Shown here piece after piece: positions 24,487 through 33,384 of a stretch of DNA of 64,000 nucleotides (its first letter is position 1; each line of letters opens with the position of its first letter). The notes below the pieces were generated by a model. The model ran no database searches. It had not been told where the DNA came from and saw only the letters and a list, made by a program, of their open reading frames with translations. The position numbers and the translations under genes were made by a program. The DNA is from Chloroflexota bacterium (GTDB taxonomy: Bacteria; Chloroflexota; Anaerolineae; Anaerolineales; Anaerolineaceae): NCBI GenBank assembly GCA_021372725.1, contig JAJFTV010000088.1:62001-126000 (forward strand), read 5' to 3'.

Positions 24487-27072
24487 TTAGATAACCTCAG
24501 CTTCCACCAGGGGAATAAACTCCAGCCCGTCCCTGCCGCGTTCCACACGAATCGTATCTCCGGTATGAAACTCGCCGGAAAGGATTTTCATTGCCAGCGG
24601 GTCCTGCAATTCGCGCTGGATGGCCCGCTTCAGCGGCCGGGCGCCAAAATCCGGATCATACCCCACATCCGCCAGGTAAAGTTTGGCTTCGGGTGACACG
24701 TCGAGCGTATACCCTTGCCCTGCCAGCAAGCGGGTGAGGTGCTGGAGCTGGATTTCCACAATTTTTGCCAGGTGCTCCCGCCCAAGCGGGTGGAAAACCA
24801 CGATCTCGTCAATCCGGTTAAGAAATTCAGGCCTGAAGTGTGCCTGCAATATCTGGGTGATCTGGTCACGGCTGACCCCTCCGGCCTGTTTGAACCACAG
24901 TTCACTGCCCAGGTTGCTGGTCATGATGATCACGCAATTGCGGAAGTCAACTGTGCGGCCTTGACCATCGGTCAGGCGTCCGTCATCCAGCAGTTGAAGC
25001 AAGACATTAAATACCTCGCTGTGCGCCTTCTCGATTTCGTCAAACAACACCACGCTGTAAGGGCGTCGTCGAACGGCCTCGGTTAGCTGACCCCCCTCTT
25101 CATAGCCTACATATCCGGGGGGAGCCCCAACCAGCCGGGAAACAGTATGCTTTTCCTGGTATTCGCTCATATCGATGCGGATCATGGCGCGCTCGTCGTC
25201 GAAAAGGAATTCTGCCAGGCTGCGGGCGAGCTCCGTCTTGCCCACTCCGGTGGGGCCCAGGAAGATAAACGAGCCAATCGGGCGGTTTGGATCTTGCAGA
25301 CCGGCGCGCGAACGCCGTACGGCATTGGAAATGGCCTGGATCGCTTCATCCTGCCCCACCACGCGTTGGTGCAGACGATCTTCCATGTGCACCAGCTTTT
25401 CGATCTCGCCTTCCAGCAGCCTTGTGACAGGGATGTGTGTCCAGCGGGAGATCACCTCGGCAATCTCCTGGGCGTCCACCTCTTCCTTTAGGAGCGGTTG
25501 TTTTGACTGGATAGCCCTGAGCTGTTCATCCGCCTTGGCAAGCCGTGCCTGCAGTTGCGGCAGCTCACCGTATTTCAGGCGGGAGGCCTCGGCCAGATCC
25601 TGATGACGTTCAGCCTGTTCCATCTTCAGATTGATGCCCTCGATTTGTTCTTTCAACGAACGCAGTTCAGAGATGGCCAATTTTTCGCTTTGCCAGCGCG
25701 AGTTGAGTTCCGCAGCCTGGCTGCGCAGTGTTTTGATTTCTTCTTCCAGTTTGCCCAGCCGTTCCTGCGAGCCTTTGTCTTTTTCTTTTTGCAGAGCCTG
25801 CCGCTCCATCTCAAGCTGCATCACCTGACGATCCACGGTATCCAGTTCCTGGGGCTTTGAATCGATCTCGGTGCGTTGCCGTGCTGCGGCTTCATCGATG
25901 AGGTCGATGGCTTTGTCCGGCAGGTGGCGGTCAGTGATGTAGCGGTTCGACAACGTCGCAGCAGCAATGACAGCGGCATCGGTGATGCGCACACCGTGAT
26001 GGACTTCATAACGCTGTTTCAGCCCGCGCAGGATGCTGATGGTATCTTCCACCGATGGTTCCTCGATTAGAACGGGTTGGAAACGGCGTTCCAATGCGGC
26101 ATCCTTTTCGATGTATTTGCGATACTCGTCGATGGTGGTGGCTCCGATCATGTGCAGTTCGCCGCGTGCCAGCATGGGCTTGAGCATGTTGCCGGCGTCC
26201 ATGGCACCTTCCGCTGCCCCTGCACCCACTACCGTATGCATTTCATCCACAAACAGGATGATTTCGCCATCCGATTCGGTGATTTCCTTTAATACGGCCT
26301 TGAGTCGCTCTTCAAATTCGCCGCGGTATTTGGCCCCGGCAATGAGAGCGCCCATATCCAACTGCACCAGGCGTTTGTGTTTCAATCCTTCCGGCACATC
26401 ACCGTTCACAATACGCTGTGCCAGCCCTTCGGCAACGGCCGTTTTACCGACACCCGGATCGCCGATCAGGGCAGGGTTGTTCTTGGTACGCCGCGAAAGA
26501 ATCTGGATGATGCGCCGGATTTCCTCATCGCGGCCGATCACCGGATCGATTTTCCCCCGCCGGGCAAAATCCGTCAAATCACGCCCGTATTTCTCGAGCG
26601 CCTGATAGGTTTCTTCCGGGTTTTCAGATGTCACACGCTGTGATCCACGTACGCTGGCCAGAGCTTTTAGAATGGCATCTTTGGTCAGCCCGTAACCGGA
26701 CAAACGTTTTCGTTCGACACTTTCGGTCAGCCCCAGCAAAATGTGTTCCGTGGAAACATAGTCGTCCTGCATGCCTTTGGCATAGCGTTCTGCAGCATCC
26801 AATACATCGGAGGCGGGTCGTGAAAGGCTGATCTGGGTATTTGCGCCGTACACTTTTGGCTGTTTTTCAAGGTCTGTCCGAACTTCATTCTGGATTGCCT
26901 GAGTACTGCCGGCGATACGGGTCACCAGAGCCGGGATAATACTGTCAGACTGCTGGAGCAGCGCCAACAGTAAATGAGCCGGCTCAATCGTCTGGTGGTT
27001 CAATTCGGCGACAATTTTTTGTGAAGCCAGGACGGCTTCCTGGGCTTTTTTTGTATATTTTTCCAGATCCAT
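24487..27072 (-). CDS. clpB: Disaggregase ATPase ClpB
   Basis: This 861-residue Hsp100 chaperone works with DnaK to rescue aggregated proteins. Domains in order: N-terminal Clp repeat ([18 protein letters not shown]), first AAA+ (Walker [24 protein letters not shown]), the coiled-coil middle domain at about 405-525, rich in Glu/Gln/Arg, which separates ClpB from ClpA/C, and second AAA+ ([21 protein letters not shown]). GGGAG lies 8 nt before the start. No CIRCE element is seen upstream. A short dyad GGTGTA-N6-TACACC lies at 27159-27176. Confidence 0.96.
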   Translation of the reverse strand: MDLEKYTKKAQEAVLASQKIVAELNHQTIEPAHLLLALLQQSDSIIPALVTRIAGSTQAIQNEVRTDLEKQPKVYGANTQISLSRPASDVLDAAERYAKGMQDDYVSTEHILLGLTESVERKRLSGYGLTKDAILKALASVRGSQRVTSENPEETYQALEKYGRDLTDFARRGKIDPVIGRDEEIRRIIQILSRRTKNNPALIGDPGVGKTAVAEGLAQRIVNGDVPEGLKHKRLVQLDMGALIAGAKYRGEFEERLKAVLKEITESDGEIILFVDEMHTVVGAGAAEGAMDAGNMLKPMLARGELHMIGATTIDEYRKYIEKDAALERRFQPVLIEEPSVEDTISILRGLKQRYEVHHGVRITDAAVIAAATLSNRYITDRHLPDKAIDLIDEAAARQRTEIDSKPQELDTVDRQVMQLEMERQALQKEKDKGSQERLGKLEEEIKTLRSQAAELNSRWQSEKLAISELRSLKEQIEGINLKMEQAERHQDLAEASRLKYGELPQLQARLAKADEQLRAIQSKQPLLKEEVDAQEIAEVISRWTHIPVTRLLEGEIEKLVHMEDRLHQRVVGQDEAIQAISNAVRRSRAGLQDPNRPIGSFIFLGPTGVGKTELARSLAEFLFDDERAMIRIDMSEYQEKHTVSRLVGAPPGYVGYEEGGQLTEAVRRRPYSVVLFDEIEKAHSEVFNVLLQLLDDGRLTDGQGRTVDFRNCVIIMTSNLGSELWFKQAGGVSRDQITQILQAHFRPEFLNRIDEIVVFHPLGREHLAKIVEIQLQHLTRLLAGQGYTLDVSPEAKLYLADVGYDPDFGARPLKRAIQRELQDPLAMKILSGEFHTGDTIRVERGRDGLEFIPLVEAEVI

Positions 27073-27158
27073 GTGTCTTCTCCCTTATGGCAGGAAATAA
27101 GATTGGCCTGGGTTTACCCCGTCATCTGTATATTCCTGTTCATACAATTCAATATTTT

Positions 27159-27176
27159 GGTGTAAATTCATACACC
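27159..27176. promoter_or_regulatory. Short inverted repeat upstream of clpB, possible operator
   Basis: GGTGTA (27159-27164) and TACACC (27171-27176) are perfect 6-bp arms with a 6-bp spacer. They lie about 90 bp upstream of the clpB start, in the 176-bp gap between clpB and the M20 hydrolase gene. It matches no operator I know, and arms this short can arise by chance. Confidence 0.25.
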
Positions 27177-27248
27177 TGTTGGATGATAATCTGCTTTTGT
27201 AGGAATCAGATCAGAGTATTCTTATATTTTTATTATCAATACCAACAG

Positions 27249-28406
27249 TCACTTCCCCAGTTCGCTGGCCAGTCCCCAGTATCCTTCAGCACCTTGCAGC
27301 AATTCGGCGATTTCGATATGCTCGTTCCGGCAGTGGGCCAGCATGCCAGACGAAGGGCCAAAGATCATGGTTGGAATGCCTGCCACACCGGCGCTGTAGC
27401 TGCCGTTAGTACAGAATTTCGCTGTGCCATAAACGGGTTCAATCCCTGCCTTGCGCAAGCCGAGTTTTGCTTTCTCCATCCAGGTTGAATGGCCATCCAT
27501 CACCCAGGCCGGGTGAAAGTCGATTTCATCCATTTCCAGCCCGGTGTAGGTAGGGAGTTTGATCTGCTGATAGGCTGCGTTCCAATCCGGAAGATCTTTC
27601 AAGCCGTTGTGGATTTGTTCCATCACGCTGTCCTGTGTCTCATGCTGCACCAGGCGGCGGTCATAATGCATGAAGAATTCAACCGGGATGGTGGACCGGC
27701 TGGGGTATGGGCGGGAAATCCCGTCGATCAGTACCATGATGGCATCTCCCAGGATGTCATCTTTGGGCAACGGCATTTCCTCAAGCCGCTGCATCACCCG
27801 GCAGGCCTTGAGGATGGCGTTTTCGCCCAGGTTTGGCACGCTGGAGTGGGCGGGCACGCCGCGCACATCCAGGGTGATCCCGGCCCGTCCTTTCTGTCCG
27901 ATACCCAGGCAGGCGCCATTGGGCTCACAGATGACCACGAAATCAGGTCTTGTCAATTCGATCACTTTAGCCAGGGCTGCCCCTTCGTGCTTTTCTTCGT
28001 TCACGCTGGTGGACATGATGACGGTACCATGAATTTCTGAGCGGGGTACAATGCCCAACGTGACCACGGCGGCAGCCAACGGGCCCTTCATATCCGAGGC
28101 ACCCCGGCCCCATATTTTCCCATCCCGGATAACCCCTGAAAATGGATCGACAGACCACAATTCAGGGTCCTGTACTTCGACAACATCCATGTGGGCATCA
28201 AAAAGAATTCGAGGCCCTGCATGGAGACCTTTACGGGTTGCTGTCACACTGCCGTATGGGTCGATGCTCACCTGGTCGTAATCCAGCGCGCGCATCTTTG
28301 CAGAGATGGCCTCGGCCACCGATTTTTCCTGGCCGGACAGGCTGTTGATGCGGATGATTTCCTGGGCAAACGTGACTATCCTGTCTTGCTGCGCTTTGGA
28401 CAACAT
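27249..28406 (-). CDS. M20 metallohydrolase, YgeY-like (selenium-metabolism-linked type)
   Basis: This 385-residue di-zinc amidohydrolase/peptidase of clan MH has the metal ligands in FDAHMDVVEV, GRGASDMKGPLA, NEEKHEGAAL and CEPNG. The overall pattern (GQKGRAGITLDVRG, SYSAGVAGIPTMIFGPSSG) fits the YgeY subgroup, which elsewhere often sits in clusters for selenium-dependent purine or amino-acid catabolism. The substrate is unknown, possibly an N-acyl or carbamoyl amino acid. A tRNA-Sec lies in the same window but 22 kb away. It is divergent from a DMT transporter that might carry its substrate or product. Confidence 0.82.
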   Translation of the reverse strand: MLSKAQQDRIVTFAQEIIRINSLSGQEKSVAEAISAKMRALDYDQVSIDPYGSVTATRKGLHAGPRILFDAHMDVVEVQDPELWSVDPFSGVIRDGKIWGRGASDMKGPLAAAVVTLGIVPRSEIHGTVIMSTSVNEEKHEGAALAKVIELTRPDFVVICEPNGACLGIGQKGRAGITLDVRGVPAHSSVPNLGENAILKACRVMQRLEEMPLPKDDILGDAIMVLIDGISRPYPSRSTIPVEFFMHYDRRLVQHETQDSVMEQIHNGLKDLPDWNAAYQQIKLPTYTGLEMDEIDFHPAWVMDGHSTWMEKAKLGLRKAGIEPVYGTAKFCTNGSYSAGVAGIPTMIFGPSSGMLAHCRNEHIEIAELLQGAEGYWGLASELGK

Positions 28407-28492
28407 GGCAACACCTCATACGAATTTTTATCGGACACTCAGGATTTTACCACTGTGCCAATCTAAACTGAGAGCTGGACACAGGCACAGCG

Positions 28493-28519
28493 TTGATATT
28501 CTAGAAAGGGCATTATAAT
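28493..28519 (+). promoter_or_regulatory. Candidate promoter for the DMT transporter
   Basis: TTGATA (28493-28498) and TATAAT (28514-28519) are separated by 15 bp, slightly short. Transcription from it would begin near 28526, only about 13 nt before the first ATG (28539), which favours the second ATG at 28557. Confidence 0.45.
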
Positions 28520-28556
28520 CGATGGGTATTTTGGTTGTATGGAGCTGAAAAACAAC

Positions 28557-29495
28557 ATGTCGAAACCAGAATCGGGAAGTAAACAGCAGTCCATCACAAG
28601 CGTGGGCACGATTGCAATCATGTTGATCGTTGACAGTACATTTTTTATTTTTGCCAGGCTGCTGCAACAATATCTACCTGCCCAGCAATCGACATTTTAC
28701 ATGATGGGCACCGGCACCTTGATGGTTGTCATTTATGCCGCCATTAAAAAAAGGCTCCGGTTTCGGATTCTGTATGAAAATCTGGGATTTTTCATGTTGA
28801 TCGGTTTTCTGGTCGCCCTCTCGACCAACCTGAACTATGAAGCAATGGCATTCATCGACCCGGGTACCGCATCTTTGTTGAACCAGTCCACCATCGTTTT
28901 TGGCTTGTTCTGGGGACTGGTATGGCTGCACGAAAAATTGAACCGCCGAGAGGGAATTGGCGCCTTGATTGCCATTGTGGGGGTCATCATCATCACCTTC
29001 CAGAAAGGTGATTATTTACGCCTTGGATCTTTATTGGTTCTGATATCCAGTCTGAGCTATTCATTCCATTCTGCCGTGGTTAAAAAATACGGTGATCGTT
29101 TCGACTTTCTCGAATTCTTTGCTTTCAGGTTGATATGCAATTGTTTTTTCCTGTTTCTAATGGTGATCTTTACGACCGGTTTGTCTTTGCCTCCGGCGCC
29201 GGTATGGCCGTTGTTACTTTTTGCCGCCGCTGTGGAAGTTTGCATCAGCCGGCCTTTGTATTACCTGGTTCTGCGTAAATATCCTTTCAGCATCCTTTCC
29301 ATTTTGCTGACCTTAAGCCCCATCCTGACAGTCGTCTGGTCGCTTATTCTTTTTGAAACCATTCCCACCTGGATCCAGTTGATCGGCGGGTTGGGAATTA
29401 TCGCAGGCGTTTTGGTCATGGCAGGTTTTCCGGTGCGGTTGCGAAAGCCGGTTCAAGAAGAGAAACCTGTTCCAGAGGAAATCGCCCGGGTTTGA
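28557..29495 (+). CDS. DMT-superfamily (EamA-type) membrane transporter
   Basis: The 312-residue protein has ten predicted membrane helices in two five-helix repeats, the EamA architecture of small-metabolite exporters. Helix 4 carries AFIDPGTASLLNQSTIVFGLFWG and the second repeat begins near GSLLVLISSLSYSFHSAVVKKYG. The cargo is unknown; amino acids or nucleosides are typical. ATG 28557 has GGAG 12 nt upstream and suits the promoter position; ATG 28539 would add six residues. The C-terminus is charged and cytoplasmic. It is divergent from the M20 hydrolase. Confidence 0.8.
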   Translation: MSKPESGSKQQSITSVGTIAIMLIVDSTFFIFARLLQQYLPAQQSTFYMMGTGTLMVVIYAAIKKRLRFRILYENLGFFMLIGFLVALSTNLNYEAMAFIDPGTASLLNQSTIVFGLFWGLVWLHEKLNRREGIGALIAIVGVIIITFQKGDYLRLGSLLVLISSLSYSFHSAVVKKYGDRFDFLEFFAFRLICNCFFLFLMVIFTTGLSLPPAPVWPLLLFAAAVEVCISRPLYYLVLRKYPFSILSILLTLSPILTVVWSLILFETIPTWIQLIGGLGIIAGVLVMAGFPVRLRKPVQEEKPVPEEIARV

Positions 29496-29624
29496 TAGTA
29501 CCAGAAAATTATCAGGCGCTGGTGATTATCAACGAATGTCGATTTTTACCCTTTTGTTGAATTCGGAATTAATATATAATATTATTGTCATTAAAAACAG
29601 AAAAGAGAAATAAATTGTGTAAAT

Positions 29625-30137
29625 ATGGTAAATACAATTGATGATCTTGATAAACAAATCGCCGATTTGCTGGCTGAGGATGGCAGGATGAGCAGCACTC
29701 AAATTGCCAGAACAATCGGGCACATCACCGAGCGGACAGTGCGCTACCGAATTGAACGCCTGTTGAAAATGGGTGTCATCGAGATATGCGCTGTGCCCAT
29801 TCCTTCTCATTTGGGTTACTCCGTCAATGCGGATGTATTTGTTGAGGTGGAACCGGGAAAATCGGTGACTGTTGCAAAACAAATCGCACAGTATGAAAAT
29901 GTCCCCTATGTAGCCTGTTCCACCGGAACCAATGACCTGAGTGTGCAGGTGGTCGCCAGGGACAATGCCGAACTCTTCAGTTTTGTAAACGGAGTTCTTG
30001 GGCAAATCGAAGGTGTCCGCAAGACGGTTACATCGGTCGTTCCGATCGTCATCAAAGATGTCTATCGCTGGCGGATTCCTTCCTCTCTGGTGGATGCGGC
30101 TGAAAAACATCATGAAAATGGAGGCCTTGAAGACTAA
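29625..30137 (+). CDS. Lrp/AsnC-family transcriptional regulator
   Basis: The 170-residue protein has an N-terminal helix-turn-helix (LDKQIADLLAEDGRMSSTQ, then ITERTVRYRIERLLKMGVI) and a C-terminal RAM-type ligand-binding domain (VNADVFVEVEPG, YVACSTGTNDLSVQVVARD). Such regulators respond to amino acids or related amines and control nearby catabolic genes. An aminotransferase gene starts 2 bp after its stop and an amidohydrolase follows, so it most likely governs that operon, including itself. Confidence 0.87.
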   Translation: MVNTIDDLDKQIADLLAEDGRMSSTQIARTIGHITERTVRYRIERLLKMGVIEICAVPIPSHLGYSVNADVFVEVEPGKSVTVAKQIAQYENVPYVACSTGTNDLSVQVVARDNAELFSFVNGVLGQIEGVRKTVTSVVPIVIKDVYRWRIPSSLVDAAEKHHENGGLED

Positions 30138-30138
30138 C

Positions 30139-31539
30139 ATGACCCAACAACATCAACAAGACAACATCCTTGCTGCCCAACAATACGCCGAAAAATGGCT
30201 GGGGATCATCCAACAGGAAAAAGTCGATCCAGAATTAGGCAAGCAGATTATCGAAGAATCCAGGGTGAATTTTGCCGAACATTTCAACCGCGGCTGGCTG
30301 GCTTACCGAAAGTCGGTGACTGAAGCCGGCGATTGGGCTGCCACGGAATGGACCGGTTCGGGAGCCATCTTTGAGGACGTTCTCGGCCGCAAGTATATCG
30401 ACTGCTTGGGCGGTTACGGCCTGATGGATCTCGGCTGGGGGCATCCGGAGGTTGTGGAGGCTGTGATGGCCCAACTGCGCCGAACCCCCATGCCTTCCCA
30501 GGAATTGATCGATCCGTTGCGAGGTGCACTGGCCAGATTGCTGGCAATGATCACCCCCGGCGATATCCAGTACAGCTTTTTTGCAGCCAGCGGGACAGAA
30601 GCCATCGAGGGAGCCGTCAAACTGGCCAAAATGTATACGAAAAAACCGGCTATGATCTCGGCGGTAAAAGGTTTTCATGGCAAGACGATGGGATCGCTGA
30701 GCCTGATGGGCAAAGCGGATTACCGCCAGCCACCGGGCATTTTGTATGGCGGACCGGTCTATCATGTACCCTATGGCGATGCTCATGCGGTGGAACAACA
30801 ACTGGATATTTGCGACACCGTAGGGATTGGCGTTGCTGCGGTGGTGATGGAGCCTATCCAGGGCGAGGCAGGGGCGATTGTTCCTCCGGATGATTTCTGG
30901 CCGCGCATCCGTGAAGCCACACGCAAGCACAATGTCTTGTTGATCGCCGATGAAGTGCAAACCGGCATGGGTCGGACTGGCAAGCTGTGGGGTGTGCAGC
31001 ATTGGGATGTTGAACCGGATATCATTGCCGCTGCCAAATCATTGGGCGGCGGGGTGATGCCCATTTCTGCCTTCATGTCGACCGAGAAGATTTGGAGTGT
31101 GATGATGGATCCCAATCCGTTCATCCATACCACCACCACGGGTGGCAACCCGCTGGCGTGCAGCGCAGCGATTGCTGCCATCCGTGTCACCCTGCGGGAA
31201 CGCTTGTGGGAACAGGCAGCCCAAAAGGGAGAATATTTAATACCCAAGTTAAAAGAACTGGCTGGCCGTTATCCTGAGATCTTTAATAGCATCACCGGGA
31301 AGGGTTTATTGATCGGCATGCACTTCAACAGCCCTGAAATCGGCTACCAGGTGGCAGCCGGATTGTTCAGGCGCGGCGTACTGGTGGCCGGAACACTCAC
31401 CAGCGCTCATACCATCCGCATAGAACCTCCCCTGGTGATCGAATATGAGACGCTCGATGAAGTACTCAACCGCCTGGAAGATACGCTGGCTGAAGTCCAA
31501 AAAAGCATCTCTGCGCCTGTTGCGGAGATGGCTGGATGA
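30139..31539 (+). CDS. patA: Class III aminotransferase, putrescine aminotransferase-like
   Basis: This 466-residue PLP enzyme has LGGYGLMDLGWGHPEVV, SGTEAIEGAVKLAK (phosphate binding), GFHGKTMGSLS, MEPIQGEAG, DEVQTGMGRTGKLWG with the PLP-Asp, and AKSLGGGVMP with the Schiff-base Lys. The C-terminal VLVAGTLTSAHTIRIEPP closely resembles E. coli putrescine aminotransferase (YgjG/PatA), so putrescine or another diamine is the best guess; acetylornithine or other omega-amino acids are possible. ATG 30139 lies 2 bp after the regulator stop with GGAGG just upstream. The frame is open back to 29998, inside the regulator. It overlaps the next gene by 4 bp. Confidence 0.82.
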   Translation: MTQQHQQDNILAAQQYAEKWLGIIQQEKVDPELGKQIIEESRVNFAEHFNRGWLAYRKSVTEAGDWAATEWTGSGAIFEDVLGRKYIDCLGGYGLMDLGWGHPEVVEAVMAQLRRTPMPSQELIDPLRGALARLLAMITPGDIQYSFFAASGTEAIEGAVKLAKMYTKKPAMISAVKGFHGKTMGSLSLMGKADYRQPPGILYGGPVYHVPYGDAHAVEQQLDICDTVGIGVAAVVMEPIQGEAGAIVPPDDFWPRIREATRKHNVLLIADEVQTGMGRTGKLWGVQHWDVEPDIIAAAKSLGGGVMPISAFMSTEKIWSVMMDPNPFIHTTTTGGNPLACSAAIAAIRVTLRERLWEQAAQKGEYLIPKLKELAGRYPEIFNSITGKGLLIGMHFNSPEIGYQVAAGLFRRGVLVAGTLTSAHTIRIEPPLVIEYETLDEVLNRLEDTLAEVQKSISAPVAEMAG

Positions 31540-33164
31540 TGCTGCAAAGCCAACCGCCGGCGGATATTCTGCTGAAGAACGGGGTTGTCTTCACGGCTGA
31601 CGACCGTCACCCGTGGGCGGAGGCTGTTGCGGTGAGGGGCAACCGGTTTCTGGCGGTTGGAAAGAACGCTGATATTCTTCCGCTGGCCGGAGAACATACG
31701 AAAACGTTTGATCTCCAGGGACGGACGGTCATTCCCGGTTTCAATGATGCTCATACCCATTACATCGGGGCGGCCATCGAGGAAGCCAGTACCTTTAGCA
31801 TGTTTGGTGTGACCACCCAGGCACAGGCAGGCGATATCATCACCCGCTTTGCGACGCAAAATCCCGATCTGGAATGGCTGCACGGCAACCGGCTGGATTT
31901 GGGACGCTTTGAAAATGGATGTTTCCCGGACCGCCTCATGCTTGACCGGTTTGAAAACACACGCCCGGTGGCTATTTCGGATATCGACGGGCATTCCTGC
32001 TGGGTCAACACGCGTGCCTTGCAGGTGCTGGGATTTGGCGTAAATACACCGGATCCGCCGGGCGGGCGTATCGTGCGGGAAGAAAACGGTTTCCCCAGCG
32101 GTATGTTGTTTGAAGCTGCGGCAGAACAAATTCCCAATCCCATACTTCCGTCGGGATTGGATTTTCAACAGGTGATGATCCAGGCCGGAGAGCGGCTCAA
32201 CCGCCTGGGTATTACCAGCCTGTCCAATAACGGCATTTCGCTTGAACATCTGGAAACTCTGGCTGGAATGGCGGAAGCAGGAGAGTTGAAATTTCGCATC
32301 AGCGAGTGGCCGGCCCTGTCGCTTGATCTTGGGCTGGCAAGCCAGTTACGGAAACGGTTTGCCGGGAATGAAAAAATCCAGGTGACGGGTTTGAAAGTCT
32401 TTATGGACGGTGTGCTCAGCTCGCGCACCGCCTGGCTGCTCGAACCATATTCGGATGCACCGGAGGACACTGGCTTCCCCATGCAGCCGATCATCGAAAT
32501 AGAAAAAATGGTGCTTCAGGCTGACAAAGCCGGTTTTCAGGTGATCACCCATGCCATTGGCGACCGGGGTGTGCGTGAAATCCTGAATATTTACCAGCAT
32601 GCCTTGCAGAAAAACGGCCGGCGCGACAGCCGTCACCGCGTGGAACATATCGAAATGGCTCACCCACAAGACCAGCCCCGATTCGGGGAACTAGGCGTGA
32701 TTGCCTGCATGCAGCCGCTGCATGCCACAGCTTGCATCGATGATTATACGCTGGCGCGGATCGGAGAACCACGCGGCGGGTATTCGTATCCATGGCGAGG
32801 TGTGCTGGACGGCGGTGCTCACCTGTGTTTCGGAACCGACTGGCCGGCCATCGACATGCAGCAGCCCAACCCGCTCGAGAATATCTTCGGAGCGGTCACG
32901 CGCTTGCACCCGGGAATTTCCAGCATGGCCCCATGGCATCCTGAACAACAGGTATCGCTGGAACAAGCCCTCCGCAGTTATACGGCAGAGAGTGCCTATG
33001 CGGAATTTATGGAGGGCCAGAAGGGTTCCATAACACCGGGAAAATTGGCGGATGTGTGCGTGCTGGACAGGAATATTTTTTCCGTACCGCCGGCAGCGTT
33101 GCTTGAAACAAAAGTGTTATTGACGATTATGGATGGGGAAATCGTCTATCAGGATCTGGAATAG
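31536..33164 (+). CDS. Amidohydrolase, YtcJ-like family 3
   Basis: This 542-residue metal-dependent amidohydrolase shows the family pattern: GRTVIPGFNDAHTHYI (HxH ligands), ISDIDGHSCWVNTRAL, KVFMDGVLSSRTAWL, HAIGDRGV, HRVEHIE, and CFGTDWPAIDMQ, ending with GSITPGKLADVCVLD. The substrate is unknown; YtcJ-type proteins often act on amides or cyclic ureas. The start overlaps the aminotransferase stop (ATGATG), showing coupling. With the Lrp regulator and the aminotransferase this is a three-gene amine or amino-acid catabolic operon. Confidence 0.85.
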   Translation: MMLQSQPPADILLKNGVVFTADDRHPWAEAVAVRGNRFLAVGKNADILPLAGEHTKTFDLQGRTVIPGFNDAHTHYIGAAIEEASTFSMFGVTTQAQAGDIITRFATQNPDLEWLHGNRLDLGRFENGCFPDRLMLDRFENTRPVAISDIDGHSCWVNTRALQVLGFGVNTPDPPGGRIVREENGFPSGMLFEAAAEQIPNPILPSGLDFQQVMIQAGERLNRLGITSLSNNGISLEHLETLAGMAEAGELKFRISEWPALSLDLGLASQLRKRFAGNEKIQVTGLKVFMDGVLSSRTAWLLEPYSDAPEDTGFPMQPIIEIEKMVLQADKAGFQVITHAIGDRGVREILNIYQHALQKNGRRDSRHRVEHIEMAHPQDQPRFGELGVIACMQPLHATACIDDYTLARIGEPRGGYSYPWRGVLDGGAHLCFGTDWPAIDMQQPNPLENIFGAVTRLHPGISSMAPWHPEQQVSLEQALRSYTAESAYAEFMEGQKGSITPGKLADVCVLDRNIFSVPPAALLETKVLLTIMDGEIVYQDLE

Positions 33165-33276
33165 AGTCTTTGCTCATGCGAGAATGGCGGGAAATTGATG
33201 GGCTAGTGATTATTTGGAATTTGTGAAAACCTACCCTTGGGCTATACACGCCCCTCTCTGGGGTGGGGGTTTTCTA

Positions 33277-33363
33277 TTTCCATGGGGTTTTTGAGCCGAA
33301 TTTCGGCTCAAAAACCCCATGGAAAAGTATTATCGCCCCCTTCCCGAGCCGGGAAGGGGGATG
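33277..33363. repeat. Compound palindromic repeat between convergent genes
   Basis: Two hairpins occupy the gap 33165-33384. First is a perfect 24-bp inverted repeat (33277-33300 and 33302-33325) around a single T; its 27-nt core matches the palindrome at 21632-21658. Second is CCCCCTTCCCG and CGGGAAGGGGG, 11-bp arms with a 3-nt loop, within the TTATCGCC...GGGGGATG block (33330-33363) shared with 19491-19523. Lying between converging transcripts it could also serve as a bidirectional transcription stop, although there is no T run. No gene is seen here. Confidence 0.8.
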
Positions 33364-33384
33364 GGGGGTTAGGTGAATAAAAAC

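Noticed and set aside
27073-27248. CIRCE heat-shock operator upstream of clpB
   Set aside because: No TTAGCACTC-N9-GAGTGCTAA or close variant is present.
29998-30138. Longer N-terminus for the aminotransferase
   Set aside because: It lies wholly inside the Lrp gene in another frame, and ATG 30139 follows the regulator stop by 2 bp.
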